Shown: in pieces, positions 16,719 through 24,958 of the stretch
How the letters are laid out: each line of letters starts with the position of its first letter
Numbering within the stretch: position 1 is the first letter of the stretch
From: Enterococcus nangangensis
Lineage (GTDB): Bacteria > Bacillota > Bacilli > Lactobacillales > Enterococcaceae
Direction: 5' to 3'
DNA length: 64,000 nucleotides
Assembly (NCBI RefSeq): GCF_005405245.1
Contig: NZ_BJDR01000003.1
Span: 53,835 to 117,834, forward strand
Made by a program: the position numbers and the translations under genes
Notes under the pieces: model-generated
Seen by the model: the letters and a program-made list of their open reading frames with translations, nothing else
Databases searched by the model: none
Told to the model about the DNA's origin: nothing

Positions 16719-18887
16719 TTAATCTATTTTAACAAAGCGTTTGCGGTACTCACCAGGCGTAATACCCGTTTTTCTTTTAAAGAAGCGAATGAAATTTTGT
16801 GAATTTGTATACCGTAGCGTCTCAGCAATTTCTTTGATAGGAGACGCTGATTCCCAAAGCATTCTTTTGGCAATTTCAATACGATAATCTTGCAAATAGT
16901 CATAGAAATTAATACCGAACTCCTTTTTATATGCATTACTTAAGTAGACAGGATTGTAATTAAGTTTTTCCCCTAGCATCTCCAAAGAAATATCTTGATC
17001 GTATTGCGTATGAATAATCGTCTTCATCTTGGCTGCCACCTGACTAATGTCAGCTGAGGTTTGATAATTCAAGATAGGCTGAACAAGGCGCTTAAAAATA
17101 TTTTCTTTGGTCTCCACAATATTGTTTACGGCTATCAATTCATCATAATTTTGCATCAGCTCGTTAATCGGTCGGGTTGTAAAATACAATTGGTTAAATT
17201 CTACTAAGCGATTTACTAAAGTGCTAATATTCAATTTAATATTTAAGAAGGATTGGTTACTTCCTGTTATTTCGGCAAACAAAGCATCATAGCACTCCGT
17301 ACATTTCAAACTGTCGCCTTCTCGTAGTGTTTCAAGCAATTGATTTTCAATCTCCACCGGATACTTCTTAAGCTCGCTAATTTCTTGGTAATCTGCATAA
17401 AATGAAATTACTTTATCACCGTCTGCGTGAGCCAAAGCATCGCGCGCTTCTTGGTATCCTTCAGATAATTTTGGTAGATATTCATAACAATTGGAAATGC
17501 CAAACCGCACGTTCACTTTTAAACGTTGGGCATAAGCTACAATTTTTTTGCAATTTTCGATAATTACCGTATTGCTTTCCTTGTTATCTTTGCTAAAAAA
17601 TAGGATAGCAACTTGAATATTTTTAGCATAGACTGCTGGCCCTAAACGATTCTGATCAGAAAATATTTCCTGCGTTAGGGCTCTAATTGCAAAGCCATCT
17701 AAGGTAGAAGTTAAATTCTCAGAAGCGCTGTTGATTTGACAAGCTAAAACAAAAAATTTTTGTTCTTTGATTTGTGGTCTTAGACCAGAAAACTCTTCTA
17801 CAATTTCTGAAGCCGTCAACCTTTTTCCGAAAATGTCTTGTACGTATAAAGACTCTAACTGAATCATGTTTTGACTGACTGATTTAGCTAATTCCTTTTT
17901 ATCCGTTTTAAGCTTGTCGATTTGATGAACAATGCTATCTAACGATAATTCTTGACCTGTTTCTAAATTTAAATGGTTTTCAATTTTTTTAATGGGTCTT
18001 AAAAAGAAGTTGGTCAGAGCGTAAGAAACACAGACTAATAAAGTTAGCACTAATAACATGACAATAATTAAAGAGTTTCTAGTGCCTGATATCAATTTTG
18101 CTACCTCTGCTTTTTGGATAACAGTCACAAAAGTCCACTGGGCATCATCGGATTGTTTAGAAATGGTATGTTTATCGGCAAATGAATAATTGGCGTTTCC
18201 GCTTTGCTTAACGCTATCTTGAACTAGTTTAAGTTCTTTCTTTGCCAACGAGACGTTACTATCATAGATAATTTCCCCTTCTTTATTCATAATAGCAATT
18301 TGATTATTTCCAGCTTTATTAGTTATCTTTTCCATCTCTCTAGGCTTAATTTCCGCAATTCCTACTGCTAGCTTTTCTTTAGAAATAACCGGTAACTCTA
18401 AAACCATTTTTATCCCATCACTTGTCTGTTGAAAAAAAATAGTATTATCTTCTTGTGCCAATAAAGATTCCACACTTTTTATCTCTGCAGTATCCATATT
18501 GTTGATCGTATTTCCTTTAATTTTCCACTTATATTTCAAGTTGATTAAACTATATTCGGTATTTTCAATGCCCATCAAAGAAATATAATTCAACTCTGAA
18601 CTCACAGATCTAATATGCAGGTAGTCTTTAAAATCTAGTTCTTTATTAAAATCTTGTTTAAAGGTCTCTGTTGAACTGTACGAAGAAAACGCTTGCTCAA
18701 TATTGTTCATTTTTTGAACAAACTGATTTTTTACCTGGACAACATAATTTTCCCGCTCAACTTCTAAATTTTTACTCACAGATTTGTAAAGAGAAGTATA
18801 AATATAAGCAAAAAAAGCAACCACTAAAACTACTTCAACAAAAAGAAGAGGAATAAATACACGATAAAATAATTTGCTTTTTTTCAA
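16719..18887 (-). CDS. Membrane-anchored AraC-family regulator with extracellular sensor
   Basis: This 722-residue protein has a transmembrane segment at about 9-31, an extracytoplasmic sensor of about 240 residues and a second transmembrane segment at about 270-297. A cytoplasmic linker follows, then a C-terminal AraC/XylS DNA-binding domain (about 620-720) with ISLEMLGEKLNYNPVYLSNA and ITPGEYRKRF. This matches the YtdP/YesN-like class of one-component membrane AraC regulators that sense oligosaccharides outside the cell. There is no receiver domain or kinase. It lies just upstream of the importer-GH43 operon and likely activates it. The ligand is unknown. Confidence 0.85.
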   Translation of the reverse strand: MKKSKLFYRVFIPLLFVEVVLVVAFFAYIYTSLYKSVSKNLEVERENYVVQVKNQFVQKMNNIEQAFSSYSSTETFKQDFNKELDFKDYLHIRSVSSELNYISLMGIENTEYSLINLKYKWKIKGNTINNMDTAEIKSVESLLAQEDNTIFFQQTSDGIKMVLELPVISKEKLAVGIAEIKPREMEKITNKAGNNQIAIMNKEGEIIYDSNVSLAKKELKLVQDSVKQSGNANYSFADKHTISKQSDDAQWTFVTVIQKAEVAKLISGTRNSLIIVMLLVLTLLVCVSYALTNFFLRPIKKIENHLNLETGQELSLDSIVHQIDKLKTDKKELAKSVSQNMIQLESLYVQDIFGKRLTASEIVEEFSGLRPQIKEQKFFVLACQINSASENLTSTLDGFAIRALTQEIFSDQNRLGPAVYAKNIQVAILFFSKDNKESNTVIIENCKKIVAYAQRLKVNVRFGISNCYEYLPKLSEGYQEARDALAHADGDKVISFYADYQEISELKKYPVEIENQLLETLREGDSLKCTECYDALFAEITGSNQSFLNIKLNISTLVNRLVEFNQLYFTTRPINELMQNYDELIAVNNIVETKENIFKRLVQPILNYQTSADISQVAAKMKTIIHTQYDQDISLEMLGEKLNYNPVYLSNAYKKEFGINFYDYLQDYRIEIAKRMLWESASPIKEIAETLRYTNSQNFIRFFKRKTGITPGEYRKRFVKID

Positions 18888-19228
18888 AATGCTCTCTCCT
18901 TTTTACGAATATCACAAATTTCCAATGCTCTCACGAGCTTCTTCCGTAATTCAAAGTCATTCTACCCTTAATTGTTAAAGATGTAAACGCTATATCATAA
19001 ATTAAACATTTCTCTAGCCACGAGAGTGCAGATTCAAATTTCTCTCTTCATATTTTTTAGCAACTCCTTCATTATTATTTTTTAATTTCAGCATCTTGTC
19101 CGTCCCGTTAGGTCATCTTGTCCATTGCATTACGCTGACAAAATGTGCTATATGTATAGTCAATTACTCTGTTTGCTTTACAGCGGAACAAATGCGCTCC
19201 AAAAAAATTGCCGAGGGGAGAATAAAAC
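18888..19228. other. 341-base intergenic region between AraC regulator and MFS gene
   Basis: It holds the regulator promoter and cre-like site at its left end. A plausible rightward promoter (TTGCAT-N17-CTATAT, 19125-19153) lies about 75 bases before the MFS gene. The rest is AT-rich with no convincing gene; short + strand frames are not supported by ribosome sites. Confidence 0.5.
18959..18987 (-). promoter_or_regulatory. Promoter of the membrane AraC regulator
   Basis: TTTACA-N17-TAGAAT on the minus strand, about 75 bases before the start. A cre-like site (ATGTAAACGCTATAT, 18981-18995, one mismatch) covers the -35 box, so the regulator itself may be catabolite-repressed. Confidence 0.6.
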
Positions 19229-20383
19229 GTGTATTCATTGTTATTGCTTATTATTTATTTGGCCTTTATCAGTTTAGGTCTGCCGGATTCCTTGTTAGGT
19301 GCTGGTTGGCCAGTCATGCACACGGATTTAACTGTGCCTTTATCTTTTATGGGGATTGTTTCCATGGTGATTTCTGGCGGAACCATCATTTCTAGTTTGT
19401 TATCCGCCAAGTTAACGCGGAAAATAGGTACCCCACTAGTCACGGTGCTTAGTGTTTTTTTGACGGCGATTGCCTTACTAGGCTTTTCTTTTGCTCAGCA
19501 GTTTTGGTTATTATTGGTCTTTGCTATCCCTTATGGCTTAGGAGCGGGAGCTATTGATGCGGCACTTAATAATTATGTGGCCTTGCACTATACATCGCGC
19601 CACATGAGTTGGCTCCATTGTTTTTGGGGTGTGGGGACCATCGTCAGTCCTTTTGTAATGAGTTATGCTTTAGATAATGGCACGTGGCATCTGGGCTATC
19701 GCATTGTCGCGATTATTCAATTAGGGATTGCCTTACTTTTACTGGTGACTTTACCCGTGTGGAAAATTACTAAGCAAAAAAAGGAACTCCCTGCTGTCAA
19801 TCTTAGTTTTCGTAACATTTTAAAAATACAAGGTGTCCCCGTTCTATTAGCAGGCTTTTTTGCTTATTGTGCAGCGGAAGCTACCGCGATGTACTGGGCC
19901 AGCACGTATTTAGTTGCCGTCAAAGGAGTTACGACGGCAGAAGCGGCACAATTTGCCGCCCTCTTTTATATTGGGCTGACGGTTGGGCGTTTTCTCAGTG
20001 GATTTATGATGAATGCCCTCGGTGATCGTAAAATGATTCTGCTAGGAACTGCAATAGTCGCCCTAGGTATTGTAGCTTTACTATTGCCAGTAGAAAATGC
20101 CCGCGTTGACTTAGTGGGGTTTATTATTATCGGCTTAGGTTGTGCGCCGATTTATCCTTGTATCATTCACTCTACACCACAAAATTTTGGTGCTGAAAAT
20201 TCAGGCACCATCATTGGTATTCAAATGGCTGCGGCTTACTTAGGAACAACTTTTATTCCGCCGTTATTTGGCGTCTTAGGAAATAGGATAAGTTTTGCTA
20301 TTTTGCCAATCTTTCTAGCGATTTTTATCCTTTTGATGATTAGTATGGTGGAGTTAACGTTTAAAATTACTAACAAAAATTAA
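19229..20383 (+). CDS. MFS transporter
   Basis: This 384-residue protein has about twelve hydrophobic segments and belongs to the major facilitator superfamily. A cytoplasmic loop 2-3 region (SAKLTRKIGTP) and a mid-protein linker (VWKITKQKKELP) are visible. The start is GTG at 19229, with GAGGGGAG eight bases upstream. It resembles the FucP/YbjJ-like sugar or unknown-substrate MFS group, but the substrate cannot be assigned. It stands alone, flanked by its own promoter candidate and a terminator, so a link to the xylose genes is not demonstrated. Confidence 0.85.
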   Translation: MYSLLLLIIYLAFISLGLPDSLLGAGWPVMHTDLTVPLSFMGIVSMVISGGTIISSLLSAKLTRKIGTPLVTVLSVFLTAIALLGFSFAQQFWLLLVFAIPYGLGAGAIDAALNNYVALHYTSRHMSWLHCFWGVGTIVSPFVMSYALDNGTWHLGYRIVAIIQLGIALLLLVTLPVWKITKQKKELPAVNLSFRNILKIQGVPVLLAGFFAYCAAEATAMYWASTYLVAVKGVTTAEAAQFAALFYIGLTVGRFLSGFMMNALGDRKMILLGTAIVALGIVALLLPVENARVDLVGFIIIGLGCAPIYPCIIHSTPQNFGAENSGTIIGIQMAAAYLGTTFIPPLFGVLGNRISFAILPIFLAIFILLMISMVELTFKITNKN

Positions 20384-20405
20384 TTCCTAGCTACGGCAAA
20401 AAGGG

Positions 20406-20446
20406 ACAAAAAGCGCGTGCCACCTCATGGTGACACGCGCTTTTGT
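20406..20446. terminator. Terminator between MFS and flavoprotein genes
   Basis: AAAAGCGCGTG and CACGCGCTTTT enclose an inner CACC/GGTG stem. Positioned between convergent genes, it can serve both. Confidence 0.85.
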
Positions 20447-20453
20447 GTATCTT

Positions 20454-21977
20454 TTATTTGCTACTTTTTACAAATTCAGCAGCTTGGGTCCCTGCTTGGC
20501 GACCGAAAATAATAATTTCGGCAACGGAGTTTCCGCCAATCCGGTTGTCCCCATGTAAGCCTCCCACAACTTCCCCTGCGGCATAAAGGCCAGGAATTGT
20601 GGAACCATCTTTTTTCTCTACTTGGGTTTTGGTGTTAATTTTCACGCCCCCCATTGTGTAATGGATGCCTGGTGCGATTTTAATCGCAAAGTATGATGGC
20701 GTAGTTAGTGCTTCGTCCATCCCTGTCGTCCGGTTAAAAGCAGTATCGCTCTTGCTGGTGACGGCGGTGTTCCAAGCGTCTAACGTTTTGCTTAAGGTAG
20801 CCGCATCCATCTTAATTTTACCAGCTAATTCGTCGATGGTTTTACCTTCTTCGACATAACCTTGTTCATCGTAAAATTCAATGGCTGTTGCCCGATCCCG
20901 GACACCTTGATCAAAGATTAGGTAAGCAGCTTTTTCAGGTAAAGCGTTGATTGCAGCCGTTACTTTGTCCCGCGTGTCCATTTCATTGACGAAACGATTA
21001 CCGTTAGCGTCGACTAAAATCGCACCTTCACCACGAACAGCTTCCCCAATTAAAACACCTTTGTCTTGTTGCACTGTTGGATGCACTTGGATTTTGTCCA
21101 TATCTACTGCATAACCGCCAACTTCTTCAATCATTTTAATTCCGTCGCCAGTGCTACCTTCTTGGTTCGTTGTCACGACACCCTTTAAGTCGGCACGGTA
21201 TTGGGTAATCAGGTCTTGGTTAGCCCCGAAGCCACCTGTCGCTACAATCACGGCACTACCATTTACGGTTACAGCGTCTTGACCTTCAATGCTAACTTTC
21301 ACGCCAGTCACTTGATTATCTTTTTCTACAAGACTTTGCACATCAGCATTGACAAAAACAGGAATGTCCCGTTTTTCAACATTTTCGTACAAACCTTTTA
21401 CCAAATATTCCCCAACGGCTGAACCGTCTGTTGGCCGGTGCGTCCGTTTCGTACTCATACCACCAGTGATGGTTAAGTTGTCTAAGGTGATGCCATTTTC
21501 ATCTAACCATTCAATGGCGCTGGCCGAATTATCCACAAAGTAACGTAATAATTCTGGATCGTTAGTACCGTGGCCACCGGCTAAAGTTTCATTATAAAAA
21601 GCATCGTTGCTATCTTCAATGCCTTGGGCTGTTTGGAATTTTGTTTCTGAAGCGTTCATCCCACTGGAAGCTTTATTGGTGTTCCCACCAATCGTTGGCA
21701 TTTTTTCTAAGATGACTGGCTTTAACCCCGCATCTTTGGCTTCAATGGCCGCAGACATCCCCGCACCACCAGAACCGATAATCACGACATCGTAAGAATC
21801 TTGCAATTCACTGACGTCGGTGTATGTTTTTTCTGAAGCCCCCGAAGTTACCTCAGAAGAACTTGCTCCTGTTTTACTACTAGAACTAGCTGTTTCTTTT
21901 GCTTTATCTGGTGCACAACCAGCAGCTAGTAAAAGAAAACTTGCCATTAACCCAACAAACACATGTGATTTTTTCAT
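20454..21977 (-). CDS. Lipoprotein flavoprotein of the fumarate reductase/flavocytochrome c family
   Basis: This 507-residue protein has a lipoprotein signal ending LLLAAGC (Cys21), a Ser/Thr-rich linker, then an FAD-binding domain starting DVVIIGSGGAGMSAA (about 65-79). Substrate-site motifs of the family are visible: THRPTDGSAVG, RGEGAILVDANGNRFVNE with RDK after it (catalytic Arg), HYTMGGV and AAGEVVGGLHGDNRIGG. The start at 21977 follows GGGGAG; an upstream in-frame ATG at 22016 would add 13 residues before the signal. It should sit outside the membrane and reduce fumarate or a related unsaturated acid. No FMN-binding domain or electron-donor gene is adjacent, so the electron source is unknown. 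Confidence 0.88.
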   Translation of the reverse strand: MKKSHVFVGLMASFLLLAAGCAPDKAKETASSSSKTGASSSEVTSGASEKTYTDVSELQDSYDVVIIGSGGAGMSAAIEAKDAGLKPVILEKMPTIGGNTNKASSGMNASETKFQTAQGIEDSNDAFYNETLAGGHGTNDPELLRYFVDNSASAIEWLDENGITLDNLTITGGMSTKRTHRPTDGSAVGEYLVKGLYENVEKRDIPVFVNADVQSLVEKDNQVTGVKVSIEGQDAVTVNGSAVIVATGGFGANQDLITQYRADLKGVVTTNQEGSTGDGIKMIEEVGGYAVDMDKIQVHPTVQQDKGVLIGEAVRGEGAILVDANGNRFVNEMDTRDKVTAAINALPEKAAYLIFDQGVRDRATAIEFYDEQGYVEEGKTIDELAGKIKMDAATLSKTLDAWNTAVTSKSDTAFNRTTGMDEALTTPSYFAIKIAPGIHYTMGGVKINTKTQVEKKDGSTIPGLYAAGEVVGGLHGDNRIGGNSVAEIIIFGRQAGTQAAEFVKSSK

Positions 21978-22159
21978 AATTTTTCTCCCCTTTTCTGAAA
22001 TTTTCACAATGTTCATTTTATCACATGAATCTCAGAGTTTCATGGTGTAGCGCAAAGAAAAATTGGGGAAAAACGTGAGGAAATTCTTAAGAAAAGGTTT
22101 GGGAGTCTTTTTTTTACCGGTAAAATAACTTATGATAGAGATAACAATTTTTTTATAGC

Positions 22160-22186
22160 TGAAACTTTTTTCTATCTTAATTCGTC
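22160..22186 (+). promoter_or_regulatory. ECF-type autoregulatory promoter of the sigma factor gene
   Basis: TGAAAC (22160-22165) and CGTC (22183-22186) are separated by 17 bases. This is close to the consensus of SigV/SigW-class ECF sigma factors. It is directly upstream of the ECF sigma gene, implying positive autoregulation. Transcription would begin near 22192. Confidence 0.75.
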
Positions 22187-22220
22187 TTATATTATGTACC
22201 GCAAGAAAGGGGCATCCAGA

Positions 22221-22736
22221 TTGTTTGGTAAAATAAAACATCGTCGTAAAATTAAACTTTTCCAAAGTCAGCTGGAGGAGCTCTTTTTGTCGGATTACAA
22301 AAAAATGTATCGAATTGCCTTAAGCTATACCCACAATGAGCAAGAAGCTTACGATGTCATTTCGGAAAGTTTTCAAAAGGCCCTCCTCGCTTTTCCTAAA
22401 ACCAAAGAGATTGATAATTTTCCAGCGTGGTTCTATCGAATTTTAGTGCGCACAGGGATTGATACGTGGCGCAAAGAACAACGGGATCCGGAAATCATTT
22501 CCACTGAAAAAGTCCATCTGACTTTAGATGATGATAACTTTGGTTTGATCGATCGCTTAGAGCTACAGCAACTCTTAACCCGCTTAAATAGTCCTGGTCG
22601 GGAAATTATTTTGCTGAAGTTTTTTGAAGGCTTTACTTTAAAAGAAATTGCCGAAATTTTAGACATGAATGAAAACACCGTAAAAACTACGATGTATCGC
22701 ACGTTAAATAAGCTTAAGGAAGTTCTAACGGACTAA
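22221..22736 (+). CDS. sigV: ECF sigma factor (SigV-like)
   Basis: This 171-residue sigma-70 family protein has only regions 2 and 4. Region 2 (about 17-75) contains YKKMYRIALSYTHNEQEAYD and WFYRILVRTGIDTWRKEQR. Region 4 (about 110-165) contains FTLKEIAEILDMNENTVKTT. The start was set at TTG 22221 because GAAAGGGG lies 8 bases upstream; ATG 22194 lacks a ribosome site and would coincide with the predicted transcription start. The next gene encodes an RsiV-like anti-sigma factor with DUF3298-like features, as in the lysozyme-responsive SigV system of Enterococcus faecalis and Bacillus subtilis. The SigV identity rests on this partner and on promoter type. Confidence 0.82.
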   Translation: MFGKIKHRRKIKLFQSQLEELFLSDYKKMYRIALSYTHNEQEAYDVISESFQKALLAFPKTKEIDNFPAWFYRILVRTGIDTWRKEQRDPEIISTEKVHLTLDDDNFGLIDRLELQQLLTRLNSPGREIILLKFFEGFTLKEIAEILDMNENTVKTTMYRTLNKLKEVLTD

Positions 22737-22751
22737 AGAGGAGGTTTTGTG

Positions 22752-23645
22752 GTGAATAAAGTCACAACCAAAAAGTTATTGGGAATCCTTTCCCTCAGCT
22801 ACAAAAAGCAACCTTTGCCTACTGATTTAGCAGCAGAAATCTCCACCTGCTACACCAGTGCGCAAAAAAAAGTAAAACATCAACAAATTTTGAATACAAC
22901 GAAAAAAACGAGTTTTTCATTGTTGGGTATTTTTACCCTTGGCGTTTTACTCGTCAATACCGTACCAGCAGTAGCTAACGCCGCAGCTGACGTGCCAGGT
23001 TTAGGCGCTTTGGTGTCTTTGGTAACCTTTCAAAAACATGAAGTGGCTAGTCCCCATCAGGAAGTCCGCATTGATAGAGCGCAACTGAAAGCTAAAAGTT
23101 CCGTAGCTAATGAATTAAACGCTAAATATTTGCAAGCTGCCCAAACAGAGTACCAAGATTTTCAACAAACGATTGGAGAAGATCCTGATGCTTATATCTC
23201 TGTGAACTCAGGTTACGAAAAAGTAACAGACGACCAACGCTTCTTAGTGATTAAACATTGGGTAACCGAGATTCAAGCGAGCTCTTCAGAAAAAATTTCC
23301 TATGATACAGTGGATAAGACGAATGATGCCTTACTCTCCTTACCGCTGCTCTTTAAAAATAATGACTACATCGCCGCCATCTCTCAAGAAGTAAAACGCC
23401 AAATGGCTGAAAACATCAAGAGCGATCCCCATTTATATTGGACAGCAGAAGACCATCCTGCTGATACGCCACCTTTTAGCAAAATCAAGGAGGATCAAAG
23501 CTTTTACATTAATCAACAGCATCAACTCGTCGTCGTCTTTGGTGAGCATGAAATTGGGCCTTACTCCACCGGCACAACAGAGTTCACGATTCCTACTGAT
23601 TTACTTACCGATTTACTCGTTGATGGTGACTACTTAACCCGCTAG
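22752..23645 (+). CDS. rsiV: RsiV-like membrane anti-sigma factor
   Basis: This protein of about 297 residues has a cytoplasmic N-terminus (about 1-52), one transmembrane helix (about 53-76, SLLGIFTLGVLLVNTVPAVA) and an extracellular domain. The latter contains NAKYLQAAQTEYQDF and a C-terminal DUF3298-like part (FYINQQHQLVVVFGEHEIGP). In RsiV this outer domain binds lysozyme, triggering regulated proteolysis and release of the sigma factor. There are two consecutive GTG codons; 22752 is better spaced from GAGGAGG. It follows the sigma gene by 15 bases and ends at a terminator. No oatA or other effector is in this operon. Confidence 0.8.
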   Translation: MNKVTTKKLLGILSLSYKKQPLPTDLAAEISTCYTSAQKKVKHQQILNTTKKTSFSLLGIFTLGVLLVNTVPAVANAAADVPGLGALVSLVTFQKHEVASPHQEVRIDRAQLKAKSSVANELNAKYLQAAQTEYQDFQQTIGEDPDAYISVNSGYEKVTDDQRFLVIKHWVTEIQASSSEKISYDTVDKTNDALLSLPLLFKNNDYIAAISQEVKRQMAENIKSDPHLYWTAEDHPADTPPFSKIKEDQSFYINQQHQLVVVFGEHEIGPYSTGTTEFTIPTDLLTDLLVDGDYLTR

Positions 23646-23661
23646 TTAAATTAAAACTTTT

Positions 23662-23698
23662 AGAACCTGCGCTGCACTAGTGGCGCAGGTTTTTTTAT
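23662..23698 (+). terminator. Terminator of the sigma/anti-sigma operon
   Basis: ACCTGCGC and GCGCAGGT form an 8-bp stem with a 10-base loop, followed by seven T. Confidence 0.9.
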
Positions 23699-23820
23699 TT
23701 TAAGCTCTTAGAAACAGAATTTTGGAGAGTTCTTCCGGAAGGTGCTAGAATAAATTCTGACCTAAAAATTTTATTTTTCGCTAAAAATATTTTGAAAAGT
23801 GACCTGTAAATTTCGTGATG

Positions 23821-23829
23821 TGTTACAAT
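23821..23829 (+). promoter_or_regulatory. Candidate extended -10 promoter of the L,D-transpeptidase
   Basis: TGTTACAAT is an extended -10 sequence about 80 bases before the gene; the -35 region is poor. An ECF-like TGAAAA/CGTG pair upstream has the wrong spacing (15) and was not accepted. Confidence 0.35.
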
Positions 23830-23909
23830 CAATTTGCTTCTAGCGGTCCTTTACAAGGTTTAGGTAGTACTTGATGTGGAAGCTAACAAGTTTAGCAGGA
23901 GGATTCACC

Positions 23910-24590
23910 ATGACTAAGAAAAAATTAACGCAGGGATTACTGGGCATCATTTTAATTTGTTTGCTTGGCTTTGGCACTTATCGCCTTTTTTCTACAAATT
24001 TAAACAAAAAATTAACGGAAACTACAAAACAAGTTGCAGTAAAGACCGATACGAGCACTACGGAAATAACTGGGAAGACTGATGCAGCTACGGATACCAC
24101 CACTAGCTCAACGGTGGCTGATGAAACAACGCCTAGCTCTAGTACTAAGAATGAGGAGCCGGTTGACTGGCAAGGTCCCTCTGAAAACATTCCTTACCCA
24201 ACACTCCAAACAGGCGATTGGGTGGATGTTTCCATTGCCCAACAACGTGCCTACATTAAACGAGGAACAACAACGTTATACACGATGCTTTGCAACACAG
24301 GCAAAGATAATGCTACCCCCATTGGGGAATTCGTCATTGAACCTGAGCGGGGGGACACTTTCTTTAACCAAAATTCTGGTGAAGGGGCCAACTATTGGGT
24401 TTCTTTTAAAAATCATGGGACTTATTTATTCCACTCCGTCCCTATTGACGAAAATGGCGAATATATCGTAGCAGAAGCTGAAGAGTTAGGCAAAGAACCC
24501 ATTTCTCACGGCTGCATTCGCTTAAGTATTGCCGATGCCCAGTGGTTTTACGAAAATGCCATTGAGGGCATGAAAGTTGTCATCAGTTAA
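23910..24590 (+). CDS. L,D-transpeptidase (YkuD domain)
   Basis: This 226-residue protein has an N-terminal membrane anchor (about 7-25), a Thr/Ser-rich extracytoplasmic spacer (about 40-85) and a YkuD catalytic domain (about 103-226). The active-site motif is ISHGCIRLS with Cys202; an upstream His (FHSVP, about 175) is also typical. It would form 3-3 peptidoglycan cross-links or attach proteins to the wall. The start at 23910 follows GCAGGAGGATT; the longer frame from 23871 lacks a ribosome site. Placement after sigma/anti-sigma genes suggests a cell-envelope stress theme, but it has its own terminator-bounded transcription unit. Confidence 0.9.
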   Translation: MTKKKLTQGLLGIILICLLGFGTYRLFSTNLNKKLTETTKQVAVKTDTSTTEITGKTDAATDTTTSSTVADETTPSSSTKNEEPVDWQGPSENIPYPTLQTGDWVDVSIAQQRAYIKRGTTTLYTMLCNTGKDNATPIGEFVIEPERGDTFFNQNSGEGANYWVSFKNHGTYLFHSVPIDENGEYIVAEAEELGKEPISHGCIRLSIADAQWFYENAIEGMKVVIS

Positions 24591-24611
24591 ACAACATGTT
24601 CCACTAGACCA

Positions 24612-24662
24612 ACAAAAAACCATTGACCTTTAGCTCGGGGCTGAAGATTAATGGTTTTTTAC
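24612..24662. terminator. Bidirectional terminator between L,D-transpeptidase and DUF1905 genes
   Basis: AAAAAACCATT and AATGGTTTTTT pair around an inner CTTTAGC/GCTGAAG stem. It sits between two convergent genes. Confidence 0.85.
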
Positions 24663-24664
24663 TT

Positions 24665-24946
24665 TTATAAGAAATGCAGTTTCACGGTTATGCTAGCGCC
24701 AATCTCTTTTTTCAGCGCTTGGCGGATATCTTTGCGGATACCTAAGATGTAACAAATTTCTCCTGCGGCATCTTTGACTCCCATATTGACGATGCTCCCC
24801 GTGTAAGGGATACCTTCAAAGTCGACGGTCACGCGGGCACGACCTTTGCCAGTTACTTGCCGCAAGTCATAAGGAAAAATGACATAAGCTCCACCTTTGC
24901 CTACTTCGGAAGGATAAATTTTACTGACGAATTGATATTCTTGCAT
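24665..24946 (-). CDS. DUF1905 family protein
   Basis: This 93-residue protein has the DUF1905 pattern: an N-terminal AYVIFPYDLRQ-like strand, a central GKGRARVTVDFEGIPYTGSI and a C-terminal YILGIRKDIRQALKKEIG. The fold is a small beta-barrel; no biochemical function is established. It starts with ATG behind GGGGAGGAG, 12 bases after the kinase stop, so the two are probably co-transcribed. Nothing in the sequence links it mechanistically to the kinase. Confidence 0.8.
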   Translation of the reverse strand: MQEYQFVSKIYPSEVGKGGAYVIFPYDLRQVTGKGRARVTVDFEGIPYTGSIVNMGVKDAAGEICYILGIRKDIRQALKKEIGASITVKLHFL

Positions 24947-24958
24947 TAAACTCCTCCC

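Noticed and set aside
19096..19395. 99-residue + strand frame overlapping the MFS start
   Set aside because: Different frame from the MFS protein, Cys/His-rich composition and no ribosome site.
22032..22265. 77-residue minus-strand frame between flavoprotein and sigma factor genes
   Set aside because: It overlaps the ECF promoter and the sigma gene start, and has no ribosome site or recognisable domain.
23775..23820. ECF-type promoter for the L,D-transpeptidase (TGAAAA and CGTG)
   Set aside because: Spacing is only 15 and both boxes deviate, so SigV control of this gene is not supported.
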